Shown here piece by piece: positions 42,672 through 55,307 of a stretch of 64,000 nucleotides of DNA (positions are counted from its first letter, which is position 1; every line of letters begins with the position of its first letter). Under the pieces are notes generated by a model, which saw only the letters and a program-made list of their open reading frames with translations, had not been told where the DNA came from and ran no database searches. The translations under genes were made by a program, and so were the position numbers. This stretch comes from Whitmania pigra. Taxonomy: Eukaryota > Annelida > Clitellata > Hirudinida > Haemopidae. Location: assembly GCA_021613335.1 (NCBI GenBank), contig JAJTWR010000001.1:444001-508000 (forward strand), read 5' to 3'.

Positions 42672-43496
42672 ATGGATGTATCGTTTGAAAATTCTCACAA
42701 AGTGATGACCAGTGGCAAGAGGAGACTTCCCCATAGCCGTGCCGAAGAGGATTTTTACGAGGGTTCAAAGCAGAGACAGAGACTAGGAGGTGAAGAGTGT
42801 ACATCCAACATGTCCAGCCATCAATCCGCCTGGAACCGGAACGATACTTCTGGATCAAAGTTGCATTCTCTGTCTTGCGGCCTGAACAAAGCTGGCGATC
42901 TTGAGCAGAGCATCATCAAAGGCGTGGAGCAGATGGATTTGCAGCAGCATTCCTCGCCTCTCAAGTTGTGTCTTTCGAATAGTCTCGATGGCGAGCATTT
43001 CTGCGCTGTGAAGTGCGGCGGCAACAAATACGACAGTAATCCGTGCATATCATCCAAAGAGAACAAAACGATGCGAAAGTTGAAAAAAGTAAACTTCAAA
43101 AACCGGGCGGAAAACCTCGATCAAGATCCTTTTTCCAAGCAGTCCCCTCCAGGTGTTTCGACGGCCCACCTCGGCCATCAGAACCACCTTCTCCACGGCA
43201 CGCACCAGATGGACCTCGGCAGGGACAAACCCTGGGATCCTAAAAGTTTGAATGCCGACTCTTTGGCGCACAGGGAGAACATCAGCTCTGCGGGCACCCC
43301 TCCCGATGCCAACAGCTTCGCCAGTTTCGAAGATCTGGGCTCGCAGATGACGGACGAAGTTTTTGTGAAGTCGAACGACTCGAGGAGGAAAAGAGACGTC
43401 ACAGACGAAGAAAGGGAAGACAGGATCATGAAATGGCTCTGCACCGTTCGCAGCATGACGGAGACTCGAGGGCTTTTCAATGTTCGACTGTCTTGA
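42672..43496 (+). CDS. single-exon orphan ORF, 274 aa, hydrophilic protein
   Basis: ATG at 42672 to TGA at 43494-43496 without interruption, in DNA clearly richer in G/C than its flanks, which supports real coding. The product has no signal peptide or membrane segment. It is rich in Ser, Asn, Gln, His, Lys and Asp, with scattered cysteines. Visible features are a basic start (SGKRRLPHSRAEED), a KTMRKLKKVNF segment, and an acidic/basic C-terminal block RRKRDVTDEEREDRIMKWL, likely helical, which may be the folded or interacting part. The C-terminus is RGLFNVRLS. I do not recognise a family. It could be a complete intronless gene or the last coding exon of a larger one. A likely poly(A) signal AATAAA lies at 44339-44344, giving an 840-base 3' UTR. 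Confidence 0.55.
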   Translation: MDVSFENSHKVMTSGKRRLPHSRAEEDFYEGSKQRQRLGGEECTSNMSSHQSAWNRNDTSGSKLHSLSCGLNKAGDLEQSIIKGVEQMDLQQHSSPLKLCLSNSLDGEHFCAVKCGGNKYDSNPCISSKENKTMRKLKKVNFKNRAENLDQDPFSKQSPPGVSTAHLGHQNHLLHGTHQMDLGRDKPWDPKSLNADSLAHRENISSAGTPPDANSFASFEDLGSQMTDEVFVKSNDSRRKRDVTDEEREDRIMKWLCTVRSMTETRGLFNVRLS

Positions 43497-45719
43497 CGGT
43501 GTGTGTGACTTGAGGTTTATAGAATGCGGACGACAATTGGCGACTTTGATTTTCGTTGTTCTTTCATTGAAAGATGTTGTTGTTGCAGATGATTTGCTAC
43601 TTGTTAATGATTTAATTTTTCATTTTAATTATTTTATATTTAGTTTTATTTTGTTCGGTTTTGTTTAATTTTTATTTTTTCTGTTAATTTCATTTTTATC
43701 TGTATATCATGACAAGAGTCTTAGTCGCACGTTGTAAATCATTTTTTGGTGGCGCGGAAATATTTTTTCGCTTCGACTTTATTTTTATTTAACGGCAGAT
43801 TTATTTTTCTTTTGCCATTCGACAAACTTTCCAAAAGTTGCATTTTTTTTCTCCGAAAAGTTAACGCTCAGAAAATTGTGTTTTAATGTCTCCGAGTCGC
43901 GTTGATATTGCATTTCAATTTTTGTAGAGTTGGATGTCATACCGCATGGAATTAGAGTCAATCCGAAAAGATGGATCATCGAGGAACATCACTGAAGTGC
44001 CTTCCGGTTTTGCACACACGTGTGGTCGCTTGGACGTTGTTGCTAGTTGCCCGAATTTGTTTTGAATGGCTCGTTAAAAATGAACATTGTCATTGTGTCG
44101 TAAATAATATCGTTACGGATTATTGTTAACGTTGGATATTCGTTGTTGTTGAAATCATTAGCGTACGTTATCTCTTAGGCGTCGTGGAGAAGTATTACTC
44201 TTAAGTTTGTTGTTGTTGTTGTTGTTTTGTTGATTATTCCTTATTAATGCTAACTATTTTCAGCGAATCGAATTCGCAGCGCTTGTTCGTCCTGCAAATT
44301 TGCGAGTCTGACTGGGAGTTTTGAAATGATTTAAGACTAAATAAAATTTGCTCTGAATTGAGAATCACAAAATGCTGCAATATTGCGAAGCTTTCTGTCT
44401 TTGTAAAGTCCTTTTTTTTTAAATAAACTAATATATAAAATATAAAAAATGAACTAAATACTTAATGCAAATAAATCATTTTGGGAATTGGAAATATTTT
44501 GACCGGATGGTTTGAAGATTACAGAACATTTGGTCAAAGAGACTCTTATCTGCTAGGTCTCGTGCGAGTCCGGGTCATTTTATTTGGTCTTCATATCTTC
44601 GTATTTATGAATTGTAATTATTTACAATTAATTATGAAATTAATACAACTTTGAAATATTTGGGTGGTTTTAGTTGTTTTCTGTTGAGAACATGAAACTG
44701 TCAACATATCACATGATCCCGATACATGGGATTTTTAATTTAGTCATTTAATGGGTAATGGTCTTCCTATGTTTAAATGATATTATTACTGCACATGAAA
44801 TCTGTTAATGTTAATTCTATTGTGGCTTTAATTTTCATAATTTTTTTATCATATTTTCAAACAAATTATAAATCACTTCATCATTTATTATGACTTTTCC
44901 TAGGTATTTCCAAATAATTTATTTTGCAAATATATTTTGGGTTTACACAAATATCTAAAACCTTAGTAGTGTTTCAATATCAGCTTGGCACCATCTAATT
45001 TGCAGAAGTTCCAATTAAAAGTTCTGAAATTAATTGCAACATTTTTACACTTTAACTCCGAATTCTTGTCACTTGTTCACCCTAACTGCTTCCTCCAACA
45101 TGTCGTCTCCAGTGTGGGATACCTTGACTTGGCTGAATTTTATTAGGTTAGCCATACTTTTTTAATAATTCATGAAATTTTCTAAAATTACGACATAATT
45201 AATTGGGATTAAGTGGGATCATCTGCTGTTTCATGAATAACGAATTAAATTAATTATCGAATTTCATTAATCAAGACTATATTTGAGAAATCCACAATTT
45301 ATACTCAAAGAAAATGAAGACACTCAAAGGCTTCTAGAAAGTAATATAATTCCTGCTATTTGGGCTAACCACTTAGAAGTTCCTTGACATATTATGTTAT
45401 AGAATTATACGTGTAAATGTGACGCCATATGTAATATTATCATTGATAAGAAAAATTAACGCTTGTCAATATGACTGTCCGTGGCATTATCGCATAATTA
45501 TTGTCGGGGCTGTTTTGGCGGAATTTTTCGTCCTGGGCTATTTTGTCGCCGGGCTTTTATGACGGGTCACCGTAAGAAACAACGGTGGTCCGAGTACACC
45601 GCCTTGAGGGACAACTCCCCTCTAACTCTCACCTGGAAGCTCTGGCCCGAAAATAATTACCAATCTACACAACAACTGTATGATGCACACCTTATCTCTC
45701 CAGCTTAAAGAGTAGCTTT
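43497..45719. other. 3' UTR of orphan ORF and intergenic DNA
   Basis: 3' UTR-like to about 44360 (AATAAA 44339-44344), then AT-rich DNA. A more G/C-rich patch at 45500-45660 (open on the plus strand) has no recognisable product. Confidence 0.35.
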
Positions 45720-46625
45720 TCATGCGAGATGTTATCAAAGGTTTTTCACATTAACTAAGTAAACATTCTGGTTTGCACTACCAATCCTGGGGACTTTTAA
45801 GTAACTAAAATAACCAGATCACAACAAGATATTACTGTAATAGTGAATGTTGAGGTTATAATATAATAATAATATAATAATTATATTATAATTATAAATA
45901 TTAATTATAATTATAATATTATTATATAATATTATGTAATTATTATTATTATTATTATTATATAATTATATTATAATATATATATATAATGTTATATAAT
46001 AATTATATAATAATTATATTATTATAATTTTTACAAATTAATTAATAACCTGAAACTGCGCCCATAATTTCGGATGTGGCGAGAAGCTAAACTAATAAAT
46101 TATTCAGAACCAAGTTTATATTATTACAATGACTTCACATTCGACAATTAAGGCATTTTAAATGCGGTTCTGAGTACAGAATAAGCATTGATGTAATTTT
46201 GAAAAATACCTTTTAATAGCTGATTGCTATTATGAGCCATGGCAAAGTCACTTAAAATAATGGTGCCTGCATAATCCTTGTAGAAGAGACATTTAGATCA
46301 TCTTCTAGTTTGAGTACAATTTCATGGTAGTCGTTCGCATTGAAACGAACAGATTCAATAGCTTTGAGAATTTTTTTTTATAAGGAGGGGCATTCTTGGG
46401 TCTCAAGGTATCGATCCATTGGCCCGATACTCCCGCGTGGGAAGTCTGGACATATACCCTGGTTCGACCGTTCTTCCATTTGAATTTGCTGACTGCTTCG
46501 AAGGTTTCATTGTGGATCTGTCCTTTATTGTTTCTATCAAGCCAGATTTCTAGAATGGCTTTGTCATCGTCTAGTTCGAGATTTTGGAGGGAATTGAGAA
46601 GTTTCATGACACTCCTCCACTTTAC
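45720..46625 (-). pseudogene. truncated duplicate of the glycosyltransferase-like gene at 59077-61461
   Basis: On the minus strand, 46620 to about 46210 reads MKLLNSLQNLELDDDKAILE, then IWLDRNNKGQIHNETFEAVS and so on, very close to residues in the first exon of the intact gene. Homology then continues through the intron and a decayed second exon (46046-46100) into its downstream flank (to about 45720). Defects: an enlarged T run at 46370-46380 shifts the frame, about 54 bases are missing near 46286, the second exon is interrupted, and both the N-terminal part with the membrane anchor and the last exon are absent. Intron sequence is retained, so this is a segmental DNA duplication, not a processed copy. 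Confidence 0.8.
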
Positions 46626-46781
46626 TGCGCTCATGAATATTAAGTACTTTGTCTAAAAAAAATCGCAGGTAGAAGGACTATATATTCTAGGCCGTTACTT
46701 AGAGAGATCATTCCTAGTGCGCATGCAAGGATAATAACTTGAAACCCAACTGGTAGATCTAAAATCTATTAAAGCAAGCTG

Positions 46782-49066
46782 ATGAGATATTTATTTTGCT
46801 ATTCGACCGTCACAAAGAAATGCATTTTTGCATTTGTTATCTTGACTGCCTTTATTTGTTTGTTAAAATTTTCGATCCACAGATATGGGGTTAACACGGT
46901 TCCTAGAGACGTTTATTTATGGATGAATCTATATGACGAATCCAATCTGGAATGGAAATATACACAGGAAAATGAAACCTTTCGGAAAAACTTGCTCTCG
47001 CTCAACAGAGTATTGAACGAACCGGCATTTGAGGTGCTCGATAACGTCACAATCATTCCATCTTCTGCACGGATCAAGGGAAAAAAGATTTTCATAAACA
47101 GACCTCTAGTTATTTGGGCCACAGAGGTTCACATGACTACTGGTAAGGACCTGTCAAACCTGCTCACCCCGTTTGGAGTGAAGTTTTTAAATTACGACTT
47201 GAGTCTTGCCCCATGTCACATGCACGATTGCAAAGCCAAGGAAAAGCTCAAAGTTAGTAGAAATTGATTAGATTAAAACTGTTTAATCAAGTCATCAATC
47301 GATTCACTTTTGACTTTTTTGTCTTTGAATTTGACGTAACTGATCAAGAATGAATTTTAAGCCTGAACCATGTCGATGATGACTGAAGCTATGCATAATT
47401 CTCGAGTTTATGCAAACAAATGTTCATTCACACCTGAATTATTTGTGGTTTTCAAGACATCATTTTAGATAATTTTTATGTTTCTGTTTTCTGTTCTCTT
47501 TTAGTCCCATATTAATCATTGAGATTATTACACAATTTATCTTCGTTAAACTCATTGCCTACAATTACTTGTAATTAATTAATGAAAAATTTGTTTTTCT
47601 CATATCATTACGTATTCGTAATAATAATAACAAAGTAATTAATTTCGTTAAAATACTTAACTGAAACCTGTTAATCGTCTTGATTTAACTAATCCAGGTT
47701 TTGACCAATGCCAACGCTATCAATGCCGACCAGTCTTTGGCTCAGAAGTTCTACGAAGCATACAAGGATGACGAAGAAATGAAATCAGTGGACGTGATTT
47801 TTTGCGGCCACCCAGCATCCATCTGTGAAATATATCTGCCACTCAACAAAAGCGTCATTGTCCTTCCCAGTACAAGGTTCGATAAGATGTTAAAAATAGC
47901 TTCTCCAACAAGAATATGCATACGAATACATAATTTATTTTTCTGCTTCTAACATTTACTAAATTAAGTTAAACAATGTTTTTCGTAATAGGATTGAGAC
48001 TTATTTATAATATTCAGTCAGGAAATGAACATAAGCAATAATTAAAATAAGCAATTCTGTAGGCCTTTTGCTGTTATTATCAGCTCTGTTTACACAATTA
48101 TGCAGCTATTTCCCTTGAAAAAATTTAGTAATTTTGCAAGTAACAATTTGTTAAAACATTTTACAGGTATGACATTGGTCGATACACAGTCGAAAGGTGG
48201 ACCAAATTGAACGAGAATCTCATAAAATTAGCCGAGAAACCATGGAATATATTTGGCGGCAATAACCTGTACGATGCAAAATATCTTCAGTATTACACCG
48301 GCATCAAAGTCCATCATTTGCCAAGTGTTTGTGACTTCACAGGAGCCGAATATACTTGCGAAACTGAAGAATTTTTGGTCTTAAGAAAACGCGGAGGGGC
48401 CATTAACAAGCATTTCCAAGACACCTTTGATGTAACCTGTAAACTGGTATCTTATCTGGATTGATTATTTGTTTAAACAGTTTTGTCAGAAAATCATTTT
48501 CACATATTTAACTTCACTCATTCTAGATGAACTGTTCTGTAAAACTGAAATGGATCACTGGTTACAGCTACAAGGATCTGGCCAAAAATAAAGGCGTCAT
48601 CCACATACCTTATCAGCTCTCAGTGATGACCATTTTCGAAATGTTCCGCATGAACATTCCCATGTTCTTCCCATCACCTGAACTTCTCGCCAGCTGGCAA
48701 GTTGATTATTATCTCATGAACGAGAGATCGTTCGACGGAGCTTTCTTTGACAAAAGGCCAAACGCCTCCATCATTCCACCTCATCCGTCGCAAAAAGGAA
48801 TCCCGGATCCAAAAAATGAATACGACTACGAGAGTATATTGTATTGGGTTAGGACAGCAGATTTCTATCAGGTCATGCCGCATGGGGTCATCTACGACAG
48901 CATACCCCATCTGGTGGCTTTGCTAAACCGTATTGACAACAACCAATTATGGCAGATCAGCAGAAGCATGCAGAATTATAACGTAGAGTTTAAAAAGGCT
49001 CTCTTAGGAAATTGGAAAGACATACTTCTTGAATTTGCTAGGCATAGTCCCAATAATCCGAATTAG
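46782..49066 (+). CDS. type II membrane glycosyltransferase-like protein (GT-B-like guess), four exons
   Basis: Predicted exons 46782-47252, 47698-47876, 48167-48446 and 48527-49066 join in frame to 489 aa. Residues about 13-32 (KCIFAFVILTAFICLLKF) are a signal anchor after a short cytosolic tail, the layout of Golgi enzymes. The lumenal part has N-glycosylation sequons (NVT, NCS, NAS). Recognisable segments are DVIFCGHPASICEIYLPLNK, STRYDIGRYTVERW, NNLYDAKYLQYYTGIKVHHL, GVIHIPYQLSVMTIFEMF and MNIPMFFPSPELL. The last ones resemble the sugar-nucleotide side of GT-B enzymes, where a monitor-and-choose loop is followed by a P-x-x-FPS strand. This matches uncharacterised proteins I recall from marine invertebrates; donor and acceptor sugars are unknown. 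AATAAA is at 49306-49311. Confidence 0.65.
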
Positions 49067-50068
49067 AAACTATTAATTTCACTATCCACTTTATTGTGAT
49101 CTACATTCAACTGCGTAAATGTACTTACAATAATATAATAAATATAATGTAATACTAATAATATAATAAATATAATGTAATACTAATAATATAATAAATA
49201 TACAACTGGTATTTATACCCAACAAACACGATAAAAATTTATGTATTGCAAATATCAATAGTTAAATTTAAACAAAGTATAACTTTTTGGATTTTTTTCA
49301 ATTTGAATAAAGAGTTTATATCAAATTTTTTTCATTGGTCGTGATTTGTCATCATAAACCTTGAAAAACTTATATATTTGTACATATTAAATGTTAAATT
49401 ATTATTATTATTATTATTATTATTGTTATTATTATTATTATTATATTATTATTATTATTTTAATACAATTTTAAGCAGCAGTTTTTTTTATTATTTTGAA
49501 AATAATAACCATCTTTAACTGTCCAGCATCTTATGTTCCTTTTATCTTTATTGGAAAATAAAATATAGAATTCTCCGCATCCCATAAATTTCAAATCTAT
49601 GGATTGTTCGCGATTCAAGTACATACGTACAGCTTTTTTTTAGACGCACATGGCATTTTGTTTGCTTTCGATGTGAATTTTTAATTGCATCTTGCAAGAT
49701 ATGTTTGAAGGCTCTATTTTTGTTTATTTGCATATTTATTTATTTATTAATGAATTCGAAATTCTCGGCGGATCATTTAATGAAAAGCAACGAAAAAACA
49801 AAATAAAAGTCTAAATACCACGCAAGCAAACATAACATCCTCAAATATAAATGTCAAAAGACCTTATTAACTAAAGAGTTGAATTGTCAAATGACACAAG
49901 TTAGTAGTAACTAACGTCACGATGAATATTAAGCAACATTACAAAGGCTTGAAGCTTTGATCAAATGTTATGATTTAATTTTACGATTTGGTATAATATA
50001 TGTTTATTTACCATAATTTATAATGTTTTTTTAGAATAACTTTTAATCTGGCTCAGTATATAATTAAC
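49067..50068. other. intergenic between convergent glycosyltransferase-like genes, with small repeats
   Basis: Contains AATAAA at 49306-49311, about three copies of a 28-base AATATAATAAATATAATGTAATACT unit at 49129-49201, and an ATT run at 49401-49460. No gene recognised. Confidence 0.5.
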
Positions 50069-53027
50069 CTATGAATTGAAATGTTTGGGCAGACATTTTG
50101 GGTTTCCTTTCCAGTTGCGAAGGGAGTTAATATCACCCTGCCTTCCCTGGCCTTTATCATTATAAACCTTTCAAAAATCAATAAATATATATATCTATAA
50201 ATTATGCAATTTTTAGGTTAAATGTTCTATCAAGTGAAATAAATTGGTGATTATTATGTGACAACAGTTTTTAATTGTTACGCTAATTTTCGGTGCATTA
50301 TTGTTTTCAAGTCGGTGCAAGAAACAACCAAGTAACAGCGGTTTTAATTGTTTACTTGTGGCTATATAAGTTATCGTGTATAAATTGTCTTAGCAAGAAA
50401 AGACTTAGTTCTAAAACATATTACTTAATGAAATAGTATTTTTTTAAATTAATTTTGTTGAAATCTATGAAAATAATGATCTACTAATGATGGTTAATGT
50501 TTATAACCATGCACTTACCTGTCCAACATGTTCTGTTCCATTTCTTTCCGTTGGGAAAGGAAAAGCATTTGGCCATCTGTCGCATGAAACGCTGTCTGAA
50601 CAGTAGGCATGAGATGATACTAACGGCCATACGATTTGGTTCAGAAAGTTCATGTCTTGTAGGTAAGCATTGGATAAAGATTGCATCTTTGATGTCCAAT
50701 TGGATCTTTAGGGAAGCGAAATTTGAAAAAGTTATTGTAGAACTAAATTAATTTGAAAATTAATAAATTCCTGTCAAACACTTTTAACGAAGACTTAGAA
50801 ATTATGTTTATACCAGGATTATTTTATCATTATCATATTATTTTTTTTGTATCATTATCAATTATTTGAAATAAAATCGTTCTTTGAAAACATTCACTTA
50901 ACAATTAATCAAATTGACAATTTAATCTCCGAGACCTTTCTAATATCTCCAAAAGATCTTTGTTGATTCCACCCCAAAGACCTCCTGAAACAGAAAATCC
51001 AGCATGACTAGGATGATCCCTGACGCAGTGGAATGGTTTTCCAGACTTCATCCAAGCCTCCACAGCTGAATAATCTCTTTTCGTCAGTCTCGAGTCCGAG
51101 TCCCTGACGATAAACCTGTCCACGGTCTTGTCTTTCAAGACCAGAAATCTTAAAAGAAAGCCATTGGAAATTATCACCAGGTCCAAAACGTAAGGAAATA
51201 AGAAATTTGACGAGATACACTGAATCAGCAGATGTTGCTAACCAGTACTGCACGTAAGAAAAGAATTGTTTAAAAAATATACAAATAAAATATTGAGCCA
51301 AAATGCAAATCAAAACTCAATAAAAAAGCTGAAATAATAAAACCATGATTTATACAAACAGTCAACAGCGAATTGTTTGTCTATCCTGGTACAGTGTTTA
51401 ATTTGGGCTTGTAGAATGTTCTTCAGGCTTCAGAAGTTTAGACAATTACAAAAAGATTATGATTGAATGAACCAGCCTGCTTAGCCCTCATCAGGTTCAT
51501 GCTAAAAGTTGCGTTCCCGGTTCTTGGGATTCAAATTGCACCCCTATTTTTTTTCATTCAATATTAATTCAGAAACTTTTTTGCAAAGTTAGTTTGAACA
51601 ATATTAATTCTATTTATTTTAAATTTATGAATGTGAACGTTCTAAGTAAAAATCACATTGAATTTAATGATTAAAACGTTTTTAAACAATACTTTTTATC
51701 AAATATAAATTAATTAAATTGCTCATTTGAGATTCAATGTAATTACAAAATTATTCAATGCTACCTCGAATGATATTTTTATGGTTTACAGATCTACATG
51801 TTTGCATCATGTTTGATTTATTGACATAGTGTCAGACAGGCAGGTATAAAGCACTTCAAACTCGCGCGGGTACAGGTGACAACTTCCGTGAGTTTTCTCC
51901 ACTTCATTAATTGTCTCATGTTCTCCAGAGTTTAGCTTGAATAGTTAAATTACATCCACAATAGGTTTTCTGAGTTTGACTGTGCTGACCAAACGTCTTC
52001 TAATCAATGGCTGGGCGAGAGACTCTCCGAGATAAAAGCGTGTCGACGCATCATTTGCTCGACTTGTTATTGCACATCCAAATTAAAAATCTGGCAATGG
52101 CATTTGCGACAAGCCATAATATTGAAGAGCATGATCAAAGATAATTCGTTCACTTTTGAACCAAGGTGATATCATTCTTTTCACAACACATTCACCCTGA
52201 CTCTGATCTCAGATTCCTGATTGCCTCTCAAGATAAAACTCCACGTTTAATGGATAAGATACTGTCACAATACCACCACACCTTTGTTCCATATTTGAAC
52301 ATCGTTACCGTTATGTCTGCTACAGGAATATAATATTTTAGTGGCAACAAAACGTCTCGAAAATCAGATAGCCATGTTTTAGAACGTAAATTTTAAAAAA
52401 ATTACTTAGGATTTAAGATTTATTTATCATTGGCTAAGAAACTAATAAGAATAGTTAATATAATAATAATGATAATAAAAAAAAAAAATAATAATAACAA
52501 TCTACCGTTTCCAGTTCAACCTAAGATTAATCGTTGAGCGGCTAAACAGCTCTCATCCGTTCATTTTTGGAATAAATTAATAAATATTTCATAAAAAGTC
52601 TGGAAAGTGTTTTTTAATATTTAATAAAAGTTTTTACCAACCTCCAGGTCATTGGTGCAAGAGTGCTTTCTTCTTCGTTTAAATAATACATCTCACTTTC
52701 AAGGCGTATTAGTGTATAAATGACTCCATTTGGTACAAGTTTCTGGATGGAGTTGTTCAGAATTGGATTCTCCAAATAGAATCTTAAAGTCCATCCTGGA
52801 AAATTGGTCTTCACCAAAATGGCATTTCTGATTGCACCGACTGTGTATCTCGTATCGGAACCGTATAGAGACATAGACACGACATTTTTGCTTTTGAGAA
52901 ATTCTAAGGGCACAAAGAATTCCTTGCTAGGAGAGTTCAGAACATGATCGAGGTACAAAGCCATCGAACTCAGTAAGATTAAACAAATCGTTATCCTGAC
53001 AATTACTTTTTTCTTAAAATATTCCAT
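50069..53027 (-). CDS. type II membrane glycosyltransferase-like protein with RDSDSR motif, four exons
   Basis: Predicted minus-strand exons 53027-52642, 51148-50936, 50705-50519 and 50167-50069 join in frame (phases 2,2,0) to 294 aa. Residues about 8-28 (VIVRITICLILLSSMALYL) are a signal anchor. The lumenal domain reads YGSDTRYTVGAIRNA, FPGWTLRFYLEN, MTWRFLVLKDKTVDRFIVRD, DSDSRLTKRD, AVEAWMKSGKPFHCVRDHP, SVSGGLWGG, NFLNQIVWPLV, SCDRWPNAFPFP and GTEHVGQVYN. The FIVRDSDSR element with a D-x-D, followed by RDHP and GGLWG, is the signature of a metazoan family of uncharacterised GT-A-like enzymes I know only as hypothetical proteins. The donor GTCTCG after exon 2 is weak, but both flanking segments belong together. 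Substrate is unknown. Confidence 0.7.
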
Positions 53028-53730
53028 TGATTCAATGTTCAGTGTTCAGCTTTTCTTTTGCAAGAGAAGGGCATTTGAAAAATATATGCTGAGGTTTTAA
53101 TGTTTTTCTAATTCCTCGAACTTAGTTCGCTTTATTAGATCTGTGAACTCAAACGAAAATTCAAATCAATTAGCAATTGACTTTTCAATCTAATCTGCAA
53201 AACAAATTTGAATTAAAACAAAAATCAATCTTATTAAATAAAAGCGTAAAAACTAGTTTTAATAACTGCTATTAACTCGAAAGTCGAAATTGTCCTCACA
53301 CACCTCCTACATGGTCCCATGCATATTCAGCTAGAGATTACTTAATCCTCAACGACTTTCTCTCACTCCCTAGCTCATTTTCTTTCCAAAGTTGAGTATA
53401 ATTCCGAGGTGTAATTTGTTGAGAATATATTATTTTTATAAAGACTTTCTTGATTTTTGTTTGAACATGTAAGCATGTAACATGTAAAATTTTATAAACT
53501 TTATCATTATCACCTTGGATGAATATCCTAAACGCAAGTAAATACATCATACATCTTCAGTATTATATCATATATTATATCATCGATATATTTCTTAAAG
53601 CTTATAATTGCTTTTTGATTTTGTTTGGCATTCATTGAGTCGAATTGAAAGTGAGACCACAGTTACAGAAAGTCTTCAATGAATCTTTTATTATTATTAT
53701 TATTATTATTGTTATTATTATTATTATTAA

Positions 53731-53873
53731 ATTTTTATAACTGGTAAAATTATGCCCTAATTACGATTTAAATTTATTTCACTTGCCGATGATTTGTAAT
53801 CAGCATTAAATCAAAAGTTGTCCCGCTTGAGGTAATCTAATTATTCATCGGTTAGTCGGTTGATTTATCACAT
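53731..53873. repeat. dispersed repeat, copy 1 (partner at 59542-59684)
   Basis: About 143 bases from TTTTTATAACTGGTAAAATTATG to GTTGATTTATCACAT are over 90 percent identical by eye to 59542-59684, in the same orientation. Both copies follow an ATT run. Confidence 0.9.
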
Positions 53874-53981
53874 TTTTTATTTATTTTATTTTTTATTTTG
53901 ATTGGTTTTCATTGAGGCGAATTGAAAGTAAGACCACAGTTACAGAACGTCTTCAATGAATATTCTTCTTCTTCTTCTTCC

Positions 53982-54024
<43 letters not shown>

Positions 54025-54041
54025 TATTATTATTATTATTA

Positions 54042-54099
<58 letters not shown>

Positions 54100-54892
54100 T
54101 TAATTAATAATATTATTATTATTATATTATTATTATTATCATCATCATCATCATCATTATAAAGCAACAATAAAGTAACATTTTCAAATGCAGCTGGAAA
54201 GGAAATGTAGGTTACTTTACATGTCAGGACATCGAGAGAAGAGAGCTTTATTAGGGATTCAGAAATGTGAGGACTGACAAAGGCGTTCAACCTTTACATG
54301 TAGATCGAATAAGTTATAATAAAATTTTTATTTTTCAAAATCATCTCCACACACACCTTTTATTACCACACAAGTCTCTCCTCAATAACTGATTTGTTTA
54401 TGAATATTTTTTTTATCCCCGTTTCTTACTGACATGTGGTTATGCATAATTATTAAGACAATGTCTTCCTTGTTGAGAAGAATATCTGAGTTTTGATGAC
54501 GTGAGAATTTTATTAGTTTACAACGTTGATTGACTTCAAACTTTCAAATTTTTAAAACCTGACATTTGGTTATGCATTGGAACCTATTTAAGAATCTCGT
54601 AATTACGTTGAATAGAAATTTATCTACTACAATACTTCAGTCAGTTTAGGTTCAGCAAATAAAACTTGAGGTGAACTTAGTGTAGCATTTGTGCAATTAA
54701 AGTACATTGTTAAGTTATTTGAAACATAGCGTTATATTTTCATGTAATAAATTTATATGGCGCACTTAAATTTTAGACCATGAATTCTTAATATGAAATA
54801 AGATTAAGGATACCTCTTAAAAACCTTCATAAGTTGGCGAGAAATCATAACATTTCAATGTGAAATGTTTGCACTACCAAACGAACTAAACG

Positions 54893-54955
54893 CAACCCTA
54901 ACCATGACCTTAACCTTAACCCTAACCCTAACCTTTACCCTAACCCTAATCCTAA
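54893..54955. repeat. interstitial telomeric repeat (CCCTAA)n, imperfect
   Basis: About ten CCTTAACC/CCCTAACC words within 60 bases, several perfect in tandem. Confidence 0.85.
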
Positions 54956-55307
54956 GTAAACCATGCTTTTCCTTCTGGGATGGATAGAGACATTTTCATA
55001 TTTTCATCATTTCATGTATAATCACAAATATGTAGTATTTGTAATTTATAAAAAAAAATGTGTAACATACTCAAATTAATTCACGATCAAATTTTTATTA
55101 ATCATAAAATTATTGAGTTCATCTTGGTTTCCGTTCTGAGTGTAAAAAGGATCTAGCATGAGTGCTTTTTCATATCAGTAAATTAAACTATACGAAATTT
55201 TAAAATTTAACATTTAAAAATGCCTTTTTTAATGTTTAGAATTAAGAAAGCGGTCATAAGCAGTTACAAAGCATTACACAGAGTAATCTACAGGCGAAGC
55301 TTCTAAA

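Larger units (their letters stand above)
53028..55307. other. intergenic repeat-rich region
   Basis: Holds ATT arrays (53688-53730, 53981-54150), duplicated words at 53612-53684 and 53894-53962, the dispersed repeat at 53731-53873, and telomeric-type repeats at 54893-54955. No gene recognised. Confidence 0.5.

Noticed and set aside
45481..45708. 75-codon ORF in a G/C-richer patch
   Set aside because: No family resemblance and an alternative start only; may be transposon debris, unproven.
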